Origin: Photobacterium ganghwense
GTDB taxonomy: Bacteria > Pseudomonadota > Gammaproteobacteria > Enterobacterales > Vibrionaceae
DNA: 64,000 nt
NCBI RefSeq assembly: GCF_003025595.1
Contig: NZ_PYMI01000002.1
Location: forward strand, 868,001 to 932,000
Reading direction: 5' to 3'
The translations under genes were made by a program, and so were the position numbers. Below, one piece after another: positions 8,850 through 17,425 of this stretch (positions are counted from its first letter, which is position 1; the number at the start of each line of letters is the position of its first letter). Below the pieces are notes generated by a model. It was not told the origin of the DNA and did no database searches. It saw nothing but the letters and a program-made list of their open reading frames with translations.

Positions 8850-9485
8850 ATGAACGAGGAACAACGGGTGGATGTATACCCGTCCATGACAGTAGTCAAA
8901 GAGCAGGAATCAGATAAAACGGAACATATTGAGCCGTTACAGTTAGGCAAGCGATTAAAAGAAATTCGCATGACACTGGGTTTGACACTGGAAGAGGCCA
9001 GTAAGCGTACAGGTCTAGCTCGCTCAACGCTGTCAAAGATTGAAAATGAACAAATATCACCGACCTTCCAGGCGATGCAAAAGCTGGCAACTGGTTTAGA
9101 CATTGATATTCCTCAGCTTTTTGCTCCTCCTAAGCAAATTACCGCAACAGGGCGTCGCGACATTACCCGTAACGAACAAGGAAAGCCGCATCCGACGACG
9201 ACCTATGAACATGAACTCCTGGCTACACAGCTGACGAATAAAAAGATGATGCCTTTTAAGTCACGGGTACGGGCTCGGGCATTTGAGGATTATTCTGGTT
9301 GGATTCGTCATGACGGTGAAGAGTTCCTGCTGGTGCTGGGTGGTGAGATTACGTTTTTTTCGGAATTTTATGAACCGGTCAATCTGGCAGAAGGGGACTC
9401 GGTTTACTACGACGCCAATATGGGTCATATGCTGGTTTCGGTCAGTGAAGAGGACGCCCATATTTTATGGGTGACGGCGTCTTAA
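8850..9485 (+). CDS. XRE-family regulator with C-terminal cupin, gcv-linked
   Basis: A 211-residue transcription factor. An XRE helix-turn-helix spans about residues 31-86 (LGKRLKEIRMTLGLTLEEAS, then TGLARSTLSKIENEQISPTF), and a cupin sensor domain spans about 125-208 (HDGEEFLLVLGGEITFFSE, then EGDSVYYDANMGHM). This family usually controls amino-acid or amine catabolism genes next to it, with the cupin binding the small molecule. Position between divergent glyA-gcvHP and downstream gcvT makes glycine (or serine) the obvious candidate ligand; this is inference. AAGGAAGG precedes the ATG. Matching palindromes stand before this gene and before gcvT. Confidence 0.88.
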   Translation: MNEEQRVDVYPSMTVVKEQESDKTEHIEPLQLGKRLKEIRMTLGLTLEEASKRTGLARSTLSKIENEQISPTFQAMQKLATGLDIDIPQLFAPPKQITATGRRDITRNEQGKPHPTTTYEHELLATQLTNKKMMPFKSRVRARAFEDYSGWIRHDGEEFLLVLGGEITFFSEFYEPVNLAEGDSVYYDANMGHMLVSVSEEDAHILWVTAS

Positions 9486-9858
9486 TTTTTCCGATTGATT
9501 GACTGTTAGCACAGCTGTTAACCGCAGCCTGTTTTCAAGTCATGTATGTGAATGCGTACATTGTGTCGTTTGTATATTGTCCGCTGACCAGGAGCGGATC
9601 ACGGGTGCAAATTGGGTTAATAAAATGGTTGGTTTGTTAATGTTTGCGTGAATGACGTGATTTGAGGCAAACCGGTCACGAACGTGTTTTTGTTACGACA
9701 GGGTAAAAATCCCTGCTGATGGAATTCACTCAAACTGTGATGAAGCACGGTTTGAAAGGTTGGAAACTTTGTTTACTATAAGAAACTATAGTTAACACAG
9801 TTGAAACATCTGATAAGGAAGATCGCCGCGATATCAGCGGTGTATGGAGTATAAAAGT
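9486..9858 (+). other. gcvT leader and promoter region
   Basis: 373 bases with no gene. It contains a short stem (CCGCT/AGCGG near 9588-9597) and, at its end, the operator-like palindrome at 9771-9786. No glycine-riboswitch core is recognisable. Confidence 0.6.
9771..9786. promoter_or_regulatory. Palindrome before gcvT matching the XRE-cupin site
   Basis: GTTTACTATAAGAAAC, 73 bases before the gcvT start, agrees with GTTTCCTTTAGGAAAC (8726-8741) in 13 of 16 positions and keeps the same half-site spacing. TTGGAAAC immediately upstream (9761-9768) repeats part of the half site. Confidence 0.6.
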
Positions 9859-10977
9859 ATGTCTCAAGAGTTACAGGTAACACCTCTGCACGCACTACAC
9901 ATCGAAATGGGCGCGAAAATGGTTCCTTTCGCAGGTTACGATATGCCAGTGCAATACGCGCTGGGTGTGCGTAAAGAACATATCCACTGCCGTGAATCTG
10001 CCGGTCTTTTCGATGTTTCTCACATGGGCCAATTGCGTTTACACGGTGAAAATGCGGCCAAAGCTCTCGAAGCACTGGTACCTGTCGATATTATCGATCT
10101 GCCGACTGGTAAGCAGCGTTATGCCTTTTTCACGAACGAGCAGGGCGGGATTCTTGACGATCTGATGGTCACTAACTTTGGCGATCACCTGTTTGTTGTG
10201 GTTAACGCGGCCTGTAAAGAGCAGGACATCGCGCACCTGAAAGCGAACCTGCCGGAAGATGTGACCCTAGAGCTGATCGAAGATCGTGCGTTGCTGGCTT
10301 TACAAGGCCCGAAAGCTGCTGAAGTTCTTGCTCGTCTTAACCCTGCCGTTAAAGATATGATCTTTATGGATGCGATCACGCTTGATCTGATGGGTGTGGA
10401 GTGTTTGATCAGCCGTTCTGGTTACACCGGTGAAGACGGTTACGAAATCTCCGTGCCTGCTGATAAGTCTGAAGCGCTGGCTCGTGAACTGCTGGGCTAT
10501 GAAGAAGTGGAATGGATTGGTCTGGGCGCGCGTGATTCTTTGCGTCTGGAATGTGGTCTGTGCCTGTACGGTCATGACATCGATACAACTACAACGCCGG
10601 TTGAAGCCAGCCTGCTGTGGGGTATCAGCAAACCACGCCGTGCAGACGGTGAGCGTGCCGGTGGTTTCCCTGGCGCGGATATTATTCTTGAGCAAATTGC
10701 GACGAAAGATGTTGCCCGTAAACGCGTTGGTCTTATTGGTCTGAGCAAAGCGCCTGTTCGTGAAGGCAGCAAACTGTTCGATGCCAATGATAACGAAATC
10801 GGTATTGTTACCAGTGGTACATTCGGCCCAACTAAAGGGGCACCTGTGGCAATGGGCTATGTTCAGTCTGATCTGGCTGCACTGGGTACCGAAGTGTTTG
10901 CCGAAGTTCGTGGTAAGAAGCTGGCGATGGTTGTAGAAAAAATGCCATTTGTGCCACAAAACTACCACCGTGGTTAA
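9859..10977 (+). CDS. gcvT: Aminomethyltransferase, T protein of glycine cleavage
   Basis: A 372-residue tetrahydrofolate-dependent T protein that releases ammonia from the aminomethyl-lipoyl arm of GcvH and forms 5,10-methylene-THF. Recognisable blocks are MVPFAGYDMPVQY near the N-terminus, SAGLFDVSHMGQ, the folate-site SRSGYTGEDGYEISVP, ARDSLRLECGLCLYGHD, and the C-terminal GTFGPTKGAPVAMGYV. Length is normal. A frame opens five codons earlier at 9844, but that ATGGAG supplies the GGAG ribosome site for ATG 9859. It is transcribed apart from glyA-gcvHP and probably co-regulated through the palindrome at 9771-9786. Confidence 0.95.
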   Translation: MSQELQVTPLHALHIEMGAKMVPFAGYDMPVQYALGVRKEHIHCRESAGLFDVSHMGQLRLHGENAAKALEALVPVDIIDLPTGKQRYAFFTNEQGGILDDLMVTNFGDHLFVVVNAACKEQDIAHLKANLPEDVTLELIEDRALLALQGPKAAEVLARLNPAVKDMIFMDAITLDLMGVECLISRSGYTGEDGYEISVPADKSEALARELLGYEEVEWIGLGARDSLRLECGLCLYGHDIDTTTTPVEASLLWGISKPRRADGERAGGFPGADIILEQIATKDVARKRVGLIGLSKAPVREGSKLFDANDNEIGIVTSGTFGPTKGAPVAMGYVQSDLAALGTEVFAEVRGKKLAMVVEKMPFVPQNYHRG

Positions 10978-11130
10978 TGCCTTTATTCTGGCTGACTGCC
11001 GAGTTGCTTGTGGAACGTGGGTCTGCAGCCACTGACTGCCAGTAACCTATGGGGATGGGCATGACCGTCAAGCGCTTCCTCAAACACGTATTTCTACGTC
11101 AAGATGAGCGTTCTGTTAGCCAGAGACCGC

Positions 11131-11163
11131 AAAAGAGCCTGCATTAAGCAGGCTCTTTTTTGT
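11131..11163 (+). terminator. Intrinsic terminator after gcvT
   Basis: Stem AAAAGAGCCTGC (11131-11142) with GCAGGCTCTTTT (11148-11159), then Ts. It lies 150 bases after the stop; the intervening sequence has no gene. Confidence 0.85.
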
Positions 11164-11281
11164 CTCAGATTCAGGTTGGCATAAGAGGGAGAAATCAGCT
11201 TTTCTTAACAGACAGGCTTCAATATCGTGATGTCTCAGGCGTCATGTGCAAAGCCGAACCCTGTTTTGAGAGGTGATGAGT

Positions 11282-11698
11282 ATGAGCCTGCACCTGAATT
11301 TCCATTCTTTGGCCGCGTATGTGCCCTTCCGATGGCCGAACACTGGGCGATACTCTGCTTTATGCTCTGCGTTATGCCTTAGCGCTGGCGTGGTGACCGC
11401 TGAACCGCTGCTCATGACCTATGAAGAATATATGGATCGCTGTATGAGCACTTACGGCGAAGACAAAGTGACACGCAGTGTGTGCGATGCGCAGTTTCAA
11501 GCCATTAAGAAAAAAGAACAGGATCTCATGGCGCATGTTGAGGTTTCTCAGTCCGTAACGGGTATATCTACACAGATGTCCTCACCGTCACCCTCCCAAG
11601 CTTCTCAAAACAAGCGTATTTCATCGGACGGCAATACTTCATTGAGTGAAAAGAACCGCAGTCAGAATGATGAAATGTCTCAGCCGGACAATCGCTGA
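11282..11698 (+). CDS. Small exported protein of unknown function
   Basis: A 138-residue protein I do not recognise. An extended N-region followed by a hydrophobic stretch (YSALCSALCLSAGVVTAEP) looks like a signal peptide with cleavage near TAEP. The mature part begins LLMTYEEYMDRCMSTYGEDK and has two cysteines (RCMSTYG, SVCDAQ) that could form a disulfide. The C-terminal half is Ser/Gln/Asn-rich and probably disordered. GTG 11273 and ATG 11276 are alternative starts; AGAGG is best spaced for ATG 11282. The gene is alone between the gcvT terminator and a convergent exported-protein gene four bases away. Confidence 0.6.
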   Translation: MSLHLNFHSLAAYVPFRWPNTGRYSALCSALCLSAGVVTAEPLLMTYEEYMDRCMSTYGEDKVTRSVCDAQFQAIKKKEQDLMAHVEVSQSVTGISTQMSSPSPSQASQNKRISSDGNTSLSEKNRSQNDEMSQPDNR

Positions 11699-11702
11699 CA
11701 AT

Positions 11703-12344
11703 TTATTGCGTGAGGTGGGGCGTTGGCTCCATTACACTGTCTGCGGCCAGGTGTAGAGTTTCTTGCGTCGCGGGCAAAAATTGCTGCATGAGCCGTTTAA
11801 ATACCTGGCAGGGTGGTTGAGAATCTTCGATTAATTTCACCTGCCGGTATTGCTGGCGCCAGCTGGACAGGTGCTGCTCGGCTTGTTTTCTGGCATCGGC
11901 GCGTTGCGGGGTATTGAAATAGGCAAACGACGCGGAATGAAACTCCGGCTGATGGGTTTCCAGTTGACGAAAACATTGCTTAATGGCCTGAATTTCTGAA
12001 ATTAATTTCAATCGGGTGAAGCTTCCGCTTTGCTGTGATGCTGTTACTTCCAGTAACCGTTTCCAGGTCTGGGCAGCCAGTATGGCCATCGCTACATGTT
12101 CAGGTTGTTGATAATGCTCCAGGATATATTGTTCGAAATCATCTCTCAGTGAATTGTGGTTGGCATCCTGTCCATAGAGGTTTGCTTCATTACGCTCAAT
12201 ATAAACGGGGAGTTCAATGGTACTGACATTGAAGTGTGATAACACTTGCAGGGCATTAAATTGATTAATGGGTAAAGGTTGACTCATTAATGAGACGGAA
12301 AAAAATAAACAGCAGATTGCATTTAATCTTGTCAGCCATTTCAT
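11703..12344 (-). CDS. Exported protein of unknown function with EF-hand-like loop
   Basis: A 213-residue protein of unknown family. It opens with a signal peptide (MKWLTRLNAICCLFFSVSLMSQPLP). Near mature residue 40 it has DANHNSLRDDFEQYI, which reads like a single calcium-binding loop of the D-x-N-x-N-x-x-x-D type. The rest is mostly helical, with two cysteines (KQCFRQ, PPCQVF). Start choices are ATG 12350 and 12344; AGGA is correctly spaced only for 12344. A longer frame to 12386 lacks a signal-peptide start. The gene converges with the small exported protein at 11282-11698. Confidence 0.6.
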   Translation of the reverse strand: MKWLTRLNAICCLFFSVSLMSQPLPINQFNALQVLSHFNVSTIELPVYIERNEANLYGQDANHNSLRDDFEQYILEHYQQPEHVAMAILAAQTWKRLLEVTASQQSGSFTRLKLISEIQAIKQCFRQLETHQPEFHSASFAYFNTPQRADARKQAEQHLSSWRQQYRQVKLIEDSQPPCQVFKRLMQQFLPATQETLHLAADSVMEPTPHLTQ

Positions 12345-12696
12345 CGCCATTATTCCTGAATCGCACCTGTACCAAACTCTGAACATTTATAAGGGAAAGA
12401 ACGTGAGCACAATTGGTGGTGAAAAATAATGCGATCTGTTCATCAATTAAATCTTTTTATTTCATAGGATTATTCAGGTTATGTGGACATGATCGAAGCC
12501 GCGGATTTATAACTGGCGGAGCCGAAATTGTTCAGGTTATATCTAGCCGAGAAATGTATGATGAAATTTCCCGGTCAGATCTATTCCATTTTATGCTGCT
12601 ACCATTTCGTTGTTTATTGAGGTTAAAGCAAAACAGGTAGCGGTATTGACCGAAAGTAATTCAGGTGACAAGCGTGTGGACCGAGAGCGAAATGAT
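12345..12696. other. Intergenic region without a convincing gene
   Basis: About 350 bases. A GTG-initiated 75-codon frame (12413-12640) has no ribosome site and no coding character. The right end leads into the small peptide gene at 12697. Confidence 0.5.
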
Positions 12697-12786
12697 ATGC
12701 GAGAGTTAATATTTGAAATAGCGCTAGCACTAGTAGCGATCGCAGCTGCGGTAGGGTTATTTTCCGCCGTCATTGCATCTTCATAA
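12697..12786 (+). CDS. Possible 29-residue membrane peptide
   Basis: ATG 12697 opens MRELIFEIALALVAIAAAVG and nine further residues (LFSAVIASS), a single hydrophobic helix with a short charged N-terminus. GAGAG lies about eight bases before the ATG. The frame stays open upstream (GTG 12676 is an alternative start giving seven more polar residues). An intrinsic terminator begins at the stop codon, which supports a real transcript ending here. No family is recognised; it could be a regulatory single-span peptide or a toxin-like peptide, but nothing distinguishes these. Confidence 0.4.
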   Translation: MRELIFEIALALVAIAAAVGLFSAVIASS

Positions 12787-12808
12787 AGCACCTAGCGGTG
12801 CTTTTTTG
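12785..12808 (+). terminator. Intrinsic terminator after the small peptide frame
   Basis: Stem AAAGCACC (12785-12792), loop TAGC, GGTGCTTT (12797-12804), then Ts. It overlaps the stop codon of the 29-residue frame and could also stop pdsS transcripts read from the other side. Confidence 0.8.
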
Positions 12809-12921
12809 TTTATGATTTCGCGTTGCCTGGACGGCTGTTTGTTCGCGCTGTGATGAGAGTTATCTCTCCCGGCGACGTGACTGAGGCAGCAGAGGCCGGG
12901 GAGGAAGTGTTGACGGGCTTG

Positions 12922-15222
12922 TCAGTCAACGTCTGAGCGGTGGTGATCACAGAGCGGCAGGGTGACCACAACGTCAACGCCATTAAGCGACACATTATTT
13001 TGCAGTACAATTTGGCCATCATGAAAATTGGTGATCAGCCCTGCAATGAACAGCCCCAGTCCGAGATGGGGTTTGTCCTGTTTATCCTGTGTCCGGATCG
13101 ACACCATTGAATTACACAACTGGGTTTCCATGCCTTTGGGCAGTAACGGGCCTTTGTTGCTGACAACCAGTCTGACCTGCGTGCCATGACGGGTCAAAGT
13201 TACCCTAATTGGCTGATCATTTTGGCTGAAATCAACCGCATTAGCGATAAGCTTATCCAGCAATTGCGCCAGATAATCTGGTGCGCCATCAATCATCAAA
13301 ACGTCATCAGCTCGCACTGAAAATGCCTGTTCAGGATACGCCATTTGATAGCCTTGCATGCATCCCGACACCAGTTCATTGAACGGGAAGACTTCTTTTT
13401 CGGCACCTTGCAGGCTTTGTTCAATGCGGGTTGCCTCTGTCATGCTCGAAAGAATGGTACTCAGGCGCTGGACACCCTCCTGAGCACGGGCAATATAACG
13501 TTGACTGTCTTCATCCTGATTTTGCAACGACAGGTTTTCAATCGACGAGCGAACCACAGCCACCGGTGTTCTCAGTTCATGCGATAAACGCGATGATAAA
13601 TTTTCCAGATAGTGATTGTATTGACCTAACCGGTTGACCATTGCCGCCAAACTACGGCTGAGGTCACCAATTTCATCGGTGTTTGCAGAAGGGGTAATAG
13701 GCTGGCAGATCCGCCCCTGGCTATCTATTGCTTGTTCTGCTTCGTCACGAAGGCGACGGATTCTGCCCGATATTTTCGAGGCAAATAACAGCAAGGTCAC
13801 GGTACCTATCAGTATCACGGCCAGCATTGCGTTCAGCAGTTTTTCCAGTGCACGGTTTTTGAGGGTCTGAATGCCGACGGTAGATTCTTCTGCCACTACC
13901 GCGCCCATGACGTTGTCACTGAGCCAGATAGGGTAGGCCGCAGCAAGAATCATCGCTTTTCCGTCTTCGGAACGCCGCCATTGTGAATAGCCGCGTCCTT
14001 GCAGAGCCTGGTATATATGCACTCCCTGTAACTGGGCCGAATCTTTAATCTGATCGTCAAACGCCTGTGGCTCATTGAGCAGGTAACGGTAATAAATTGG
14101 GTGCAGCCATTTTTCTTCAAACGCTGACCACCAGGAGTTGTCGTTGTTGCCATATTTGACCGAGGTAGACCATACACCGTTGGATTCCTGAATATCGCCG
14201 GATTTGGCCAATACCCGCTGGTGGCGGTCAATAACCCAAAGTCGGGTGCTGGTATGCCCCATACCTTTCAGGATGTTTTCGATATCCGGTGAAGGTACGA
14301 GGACGGTCCCCAATCGGTTTAGGTGATTGGTATTGGATGTGCCGATAATGGTTTCCACTTCGCGGTTCTGGCTGTTGTTCACATCATAAAAGGCAAAGCC
14401 GAGTTTGTTGCCCAGCATGGCTAAAGGCAGGCGCAGTTCGATGTTGTAGCCATTATCGGTCTGACGCCAGTAACCACTGATTTCCTCTGTTGGAATCACC
14501 GCCTCGGCATTACTGATTTCGCCCTGAAGCGACCAGATTTCAGCTTTCCCTTCGGTGAGAGCCGTCACCGCAAAACGCTGTAGTTCGCCCGTCGGAGTTG
14601 TCATGGCGACGATCAGGTGATCATTGCGATCAATCCGAACAGAATCCGGGCGGCGCAAAACCGGGCGTCGATCTGATACCTCAAACGCGGCATAAAGATA
14701 ATCCCCATGCCGGCCAATTCCATGGCGGAACCGGATGCTATTTGCGTTATAAATACCGCGGCTGAACTGCACATCATCCCGGCCATAAGACAGCAGTTTA
14801 TCGGTGCCGTCTGTCCAGTCGTCCAGAACGCCATCGAGCGTAACAGGAGATGTCAACGCATACGCGTAGAGATCCCTGCCTTTTTGAACCGACTGCAAGG
14901 CGCTGGCTTGTTCGTTGAACAGGTTAGGCCGCTCATTCAGTGCGGTCGCCACAGCTCGGGTCGTACCAATCAGTGTCTGCTCCTGTCCCTGACGAAGCAG
15001 CTTTTCCATTTCCAGCACATAGTTGTAACCTAACCAGGGTAAAGCTAGCAGCAAACTGGCGATAAGAATCACTTTTGTACGCAGACCAAATGCCGGCTTA
15101 AACTGCCACGCTTTTAACGATGATATGAGTAACCGAAAGCGTTTCAACAGAGAGGTTTTTAGCCCTGAACCGTGTGGCGGCGTTGCTCTGATGAAGGGCA
15201 TATTTAACCGAGACTTTTTCAC
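12922..15222 (-). CDS. pdsS: Dedicated sortase system sensor histidine kinase PdsS
   Basis: A 766-residue membrane histidine kinase. There is an N-terminal transmembrane helix (about residues 50-67) and a large periplasmic part (about 70-455). The latter contains a CBM9-like region (LDGVLDDWTDGTDKLLSYGR, then RHGIGRHGDYLYAAFEVSDR). A second membrane helix (AMLAVILIGTVTLLLFA), a HAMP segment, the phospho-acceptor motif SSRLSHELRTPVAVV, and an ATPase domain ending HLGLGLFIAGLI follow. This architecture is that of the kinase of the proteobacterial dedicated sortase system. It begins with GTG one base after the pdsR stop, so the two are co-translated. The usual N-x-x-x-N of the ATPase is seen as DKLIANAVDFS. 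Confidence 0.85.
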   Translation of the reverse strand: MKKSRLNMPFIRATPPHGSGLKTSLLKRFRLLISSLKAWQFKPAFGLRTKVILIASLLLALPWLGYNYVLEMEKLLRQGQEQTLIGTTRAVATALNERPNLFNEQASALQSVQKGRDLYAYALTSPVTLDGVLDDWTDGTDKLLSYGRDDVQFSRGIYNANSIRFRHGIGRHGDYLYAAFEVSDRRPVLRRPDSVRIDRNDHLIVAMTTPTGELQRFAVTALTEGKAEIWSLQGEISNAEAVIPTEEISGYWRQTDNGYNIELRLPLAMLGNKLGFAFYDVNNSQNREVETIIGTSNTNHLNRLGTVLVPSPDIENILKGMGHTSTRLWVIDRHQRVLAKSGDIQESNGVWSTSVKYGNNDNSWWSAFEEKWLHPIYYRYLLNEPQAFDDQIKDSAQLQGVHIYQALQGRGYSQWRRSEDGKAMILAAAYPIWLSDNVMGAVVAEESTVGIQTLKNRALEKLLNAMLAVILIGTVTLLLFASKISGRIRRLRDEAEQAIDSQGRICQPITPSANTDEIGDLSRSLAAMVNRLGQYNHYLENLSSRLSHELRTPVAVVRSSIENLSLQNQDEDSQRYIARAQEGVQRLSTILSSMTEATRIEQSLQGAEKEVFPFNELVSGCMQGYQMAYPEQAFSVRADDVLMIDGAPDYLAQLLDKLIANAVDFSQNDQPIRVTLTRHGTQVRLVVSNKGPLLPKGMETQLCNSMVSIRTQDKQDKPHLGLGLFIAGLITNFHDGQIVLQNNVSLNGVDVVVTLPLCDHHRSDVD

Positions 15223-15223
15223 A

Positions 15224-15910
15224 TCAGGCTCCCCAACGGTAACCCATACCGTAGACGGTGTTAATACAGTCGAAATCGTTATCGAACAGCATAAATTTCT
15301 TGCGTATCCGTTTGATGTGAGAGGTGATTGTACTGTCGTCGACCACTACTCGAGCTTCGTCCATCAGATCATGACGGCTTTTGACATGGCCCGGGCGTTT
15401 TGCCAGCGCATAAACCATCCAGAACTCTGTGACTGTCAGTTCAATCAGCTGTTGCTGCCAGAAAACCTGCATCTTGTTTTTGTCGATGGTGAGGGGCCCT
15501 CGCTCTAGCAAGGTGTCCTGTACGGTCGGGGTGGCCATCAGCTCGCTGCGGCGAAACAGTGCTGCGATACGCGCCATCAGGTGTGGCAGGCTGATGTCTT
15601 TGGTCAGATAATCATCGGCCCCCATACGTAAACCGCAGACGGTATCAAAATCACTGTCTCTGGCGGTCAGGAAGATAATCGGAACGGTCGGCGACATAGC
15701 ACGAAGTGACTGACACAAGGTGAAGCCGCCATCAATTTCATCCTGCAAGCCGATATCAATAATGGCTAAATCGGGCAGCTGTTGTTCAAATGCAGCCTGT
15801 GCATCAGGACGATTCTCGTAGCCTCTGACGTCATAACCGTGTTTTTTCAGCACGTCCATGTAGTTTTCGCGAATCGCGGTTTCATCTTCGACAATGACAA
15901 TTTTTTTCAT
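15224..15910 (-). CDS. pdsR: Dedicated sortase system response regulator PdsR
   Basis: A 228-residue OmpR-type response regulator. The receiver domain is at 1-120, with acidic pocket VEDE, phosphorylated Asp in LAIIDIGLQDEIDGG, and Lys in DYLTKDIS. The winged-helix DNA-binding domain is at 130-228 (TVTEFWMVYALAKRPGHVKS, then VDDSTITSHIKRIRKKF). ATG 15910 has CAGGA upstream; an ATG six codons earlier is less well placed. Its partner PdsS follows after one base. The gene diverges from pdsO, the probable regulated gene. The GLQDEIDGGF insertion after the phospho-Asp is typical of this PdsR group. Confidence 0.85.
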   Translation of the reverse strand: MKKIVIVEDETAIRENYMDVLKKHGYDVRGYENRPDAQAAFEQQLPDLAIIDIGLQDEIDGGFTLCQSLRAMSPTVPIIFLTARDSDFDTVCGLRMGADDYLTKDISLPHLMARIAALFRRSELMATPTVQDTLLERGPLTIDKNKMQVFWQQQLIELTVTEFWMVYALAKRPGHVKSRHDLMDEARVVVDDSTITSHIKRIRKKFMLFDNDFDCINTVYGMGYRWGA

Positions 15911-16287
15911 AGGTTGTATTCCTGCCAATCCAATACTGCGTCACAACACCAAGCGATTCATTGCAGAAAAACGATTGTGAACACTGTTAATGCAGTGACT
16001 ATACAAGAAATCTCAAGTGATGAAAGGCCACTTTCGGGGATTCGGGCAATTGCCATTTTTTTGCCACAATTGACCATCACATTGCCTTTTTTTGTCCCTG
16101 CCAGTGCCAGAACTGCTTGGTTTAATAACCTCATCGAAACGGCGATTCCCAACGTTCAGCGAACATACGGCATACGACGATATAGCGCTGAAAACAACAA
16201 GCTTGCACCGGGAAACGTCGCTGCGAATAACCATCATCGAAAACAAGTACAAAAAATAAGCACAAAAAATAAGCAGAGGAAAACACC
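15911..16287. other. pdsR / pdsO divergent promoter region
   Basis: 377 bases between divergent genes, with no convincing frame. It should hold both promoters and any PdsR sites. I see no strong palindrome; direct repeats of CACAAAAAATAAGC-like sequence (16249-16274) lie just before the pdsO ribosome site. Confidence 0.5.
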
Positions 16288-17043
16288 ATGAAAAAGCAGC
16301 TAATTACCACTCTTATCGCCGCATCACTATTGGCATCTGTCAGCACGCCGTCTGCAATGGCGGATACTCAGTTGGGTGATGACAGCTACACCGTCGGTCA
16401 GCAGGAACAATTGGTCGGATTGGGTTCTGGCGCGGCACTGGGGGCGATTGTCGGTGGCCCGATTGGCGCGGTTGTGGGGGCAATGGTCGGTGGAATTGTC
16501 GGCACAGCCGTCGGGCAAGACCAGCATATTCAGGCTCAGGATGAGGAAATCACTGAAATTGCGGCCCGCAATACAGAATTGGAGCGAATCAGCCATAAAT
16601 ACAATCAGGCACAGCTTGAAATCGCCCGTCTGGAGCAGGAAAAATTTGAACTGATGAATATTCAACCAACGGATGTTGATTTGGCACTGGAGATGAATGT
16701 CCATTTCCGAACGGGGTCCGCGGAGATTGAACCTTTGTTTAAAGCCCAGCTGGATGAACTGGCGGAAGTCATGAAGCAGGCACCGGAAGTGAAATGGGTA
16801 CTGGAAGGGTTTGCCGACCGCCGTGGTAGCAGCGAACGCAACTTTTCGCTGTCAGAGAGCCGGGTAGAAGCCGTACAACATTATTTGATCGAGCGTGGTG
16901 TCGACCATGAGCAATTTGATGTGGCCGCGTATGGTGATCAAAGTCCATTGAAAACAGAGCAGAACTTTGAAGACGATTTCTTCGACCGCCGCGTTACCCT
17001 GCGTAGCAGCAGTGCATCAGTACAAACCGCAGGACATCCATAA
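16288..17043 (+). CDS. pdsO: Sortase-associated OmpA-like protein PdsO
   Basis: A 251-residue exported protein: signal peptide (MKKQLITTLIAASLLASVST, cleavage near AMA-DTQ) and a glycine-zipper segment (about 48-76, GAALGAIVGGPIGAVVGAMV). A coiled coil follows (about 85-125), then a C-terminal OmpA/peptidoglycan-binding domain (about 135-245: VHFRTGSAEIEPLF, then EGFADRRGSSERNFSLSESR, with DRRVTLR at the end). This is the layout of PdsO of the proteobacterial dedicated sortase system. AGAGGAAAA precedes the ATG. In known loci, sortase and its vWA-type target lie beside pdsO; here they do not. Confidence 0.85.
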   Translation: MKKQLITTLIAASLLASVSTPSAMADTQLGDDSYTVGQQEQLVGLGSGAALGAIVGGPIGAVVGAMVGGIVGTAVGQDQHIQAQDEEITEIAARNTELERISHKYNQAQLEIARLEQEKFELMNIQPTDVDLALEMNVHFRTGSAEIEPLFKAQLDELAEVMKQAPEVKWVLEGFADRRGSSERNFSLSESRVEAVQHYLIERGVDHEQFDVAAYGDQSPLKTEQNFEDDFFDRRVTLRSSSASVQTAGHP

Positions 17044-17091
17044 GGCAAGGATTGTTGTCGGGACCGAGATGTACAAAGCAGGAGTTCGAGA

Positions 17092-17385
17092 ATGTCAAAA
17101 TATATAAATCAACAACGCAGTGAGGGGGCTCCTTGCTGGGTGCTCGCCTTTTGCCTCACTCTGATGTTGACCGTACAGGTGAATGTCAAAGCGGATGAAA
17201 CCTGGGGTGAAGCCCGACCGGAATCGTCAGGTGCTCCAAGTATCACATTAACGGATGGTCAGGTGCTCTATGCCTGGGAAAGTGACTGGGAGCAAAGCCG
17301 GGAAGCCGACTGGGAATCTGACCCTAACAATGTAGACCGCCACATTCCGCCAATGAAAGCGCAAACAGCCAATTATCGCTTTTAA
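17092..17385 (+). CDS. Small exported protein after pdsO
   Basis: A 97-residue protein of no family I know. The signal peptide is CWVLAFCLTLMLTVQVNVKA, with cleavage before DETWGEARP. The mature part is about 63 residues, acidic and tryptophan-rich (YAWESDWEQSREADWESDP). No LPxT-type sorting signal or C-terminal membrane anchor is present, so it is not an ordinary sortase substrate. It starts 48 bases after pdsO with AGGAG about eight bases before the ATG and is probably in its operon. It occupies the place where the sortase target gene would be expected. Confidence 0.6.
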   Translation: MSKYINQQRSEGAPCWVLAFCLTLMLTVQVNVKADETWGEARPESSGAPSITLTDGQVLYAWESDWEQSREADWESDPNNVDRHIPPMKAQTANYRF

Positions 17386-17425
17386 CGCAGGATGAATAGA
17401 CAAACAGCTAATACGGGGATAACGG

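Noticed and set aside
8271..9858. Glycine riboswitch before glyA or gcvT
   Set aside because: Glycine riboswitches are common upstream of gcv genes, but the conserved core was not found in either leader on its coding strand. A covariance-model scan could still detect a divergent one.
12413..12640. 75-codon frame between the exported-protein gene and the small peptide
   Set aside because: GTG start without ribosome site, Cys/Phe/Arg-rich product, no terminator or neighbour support.
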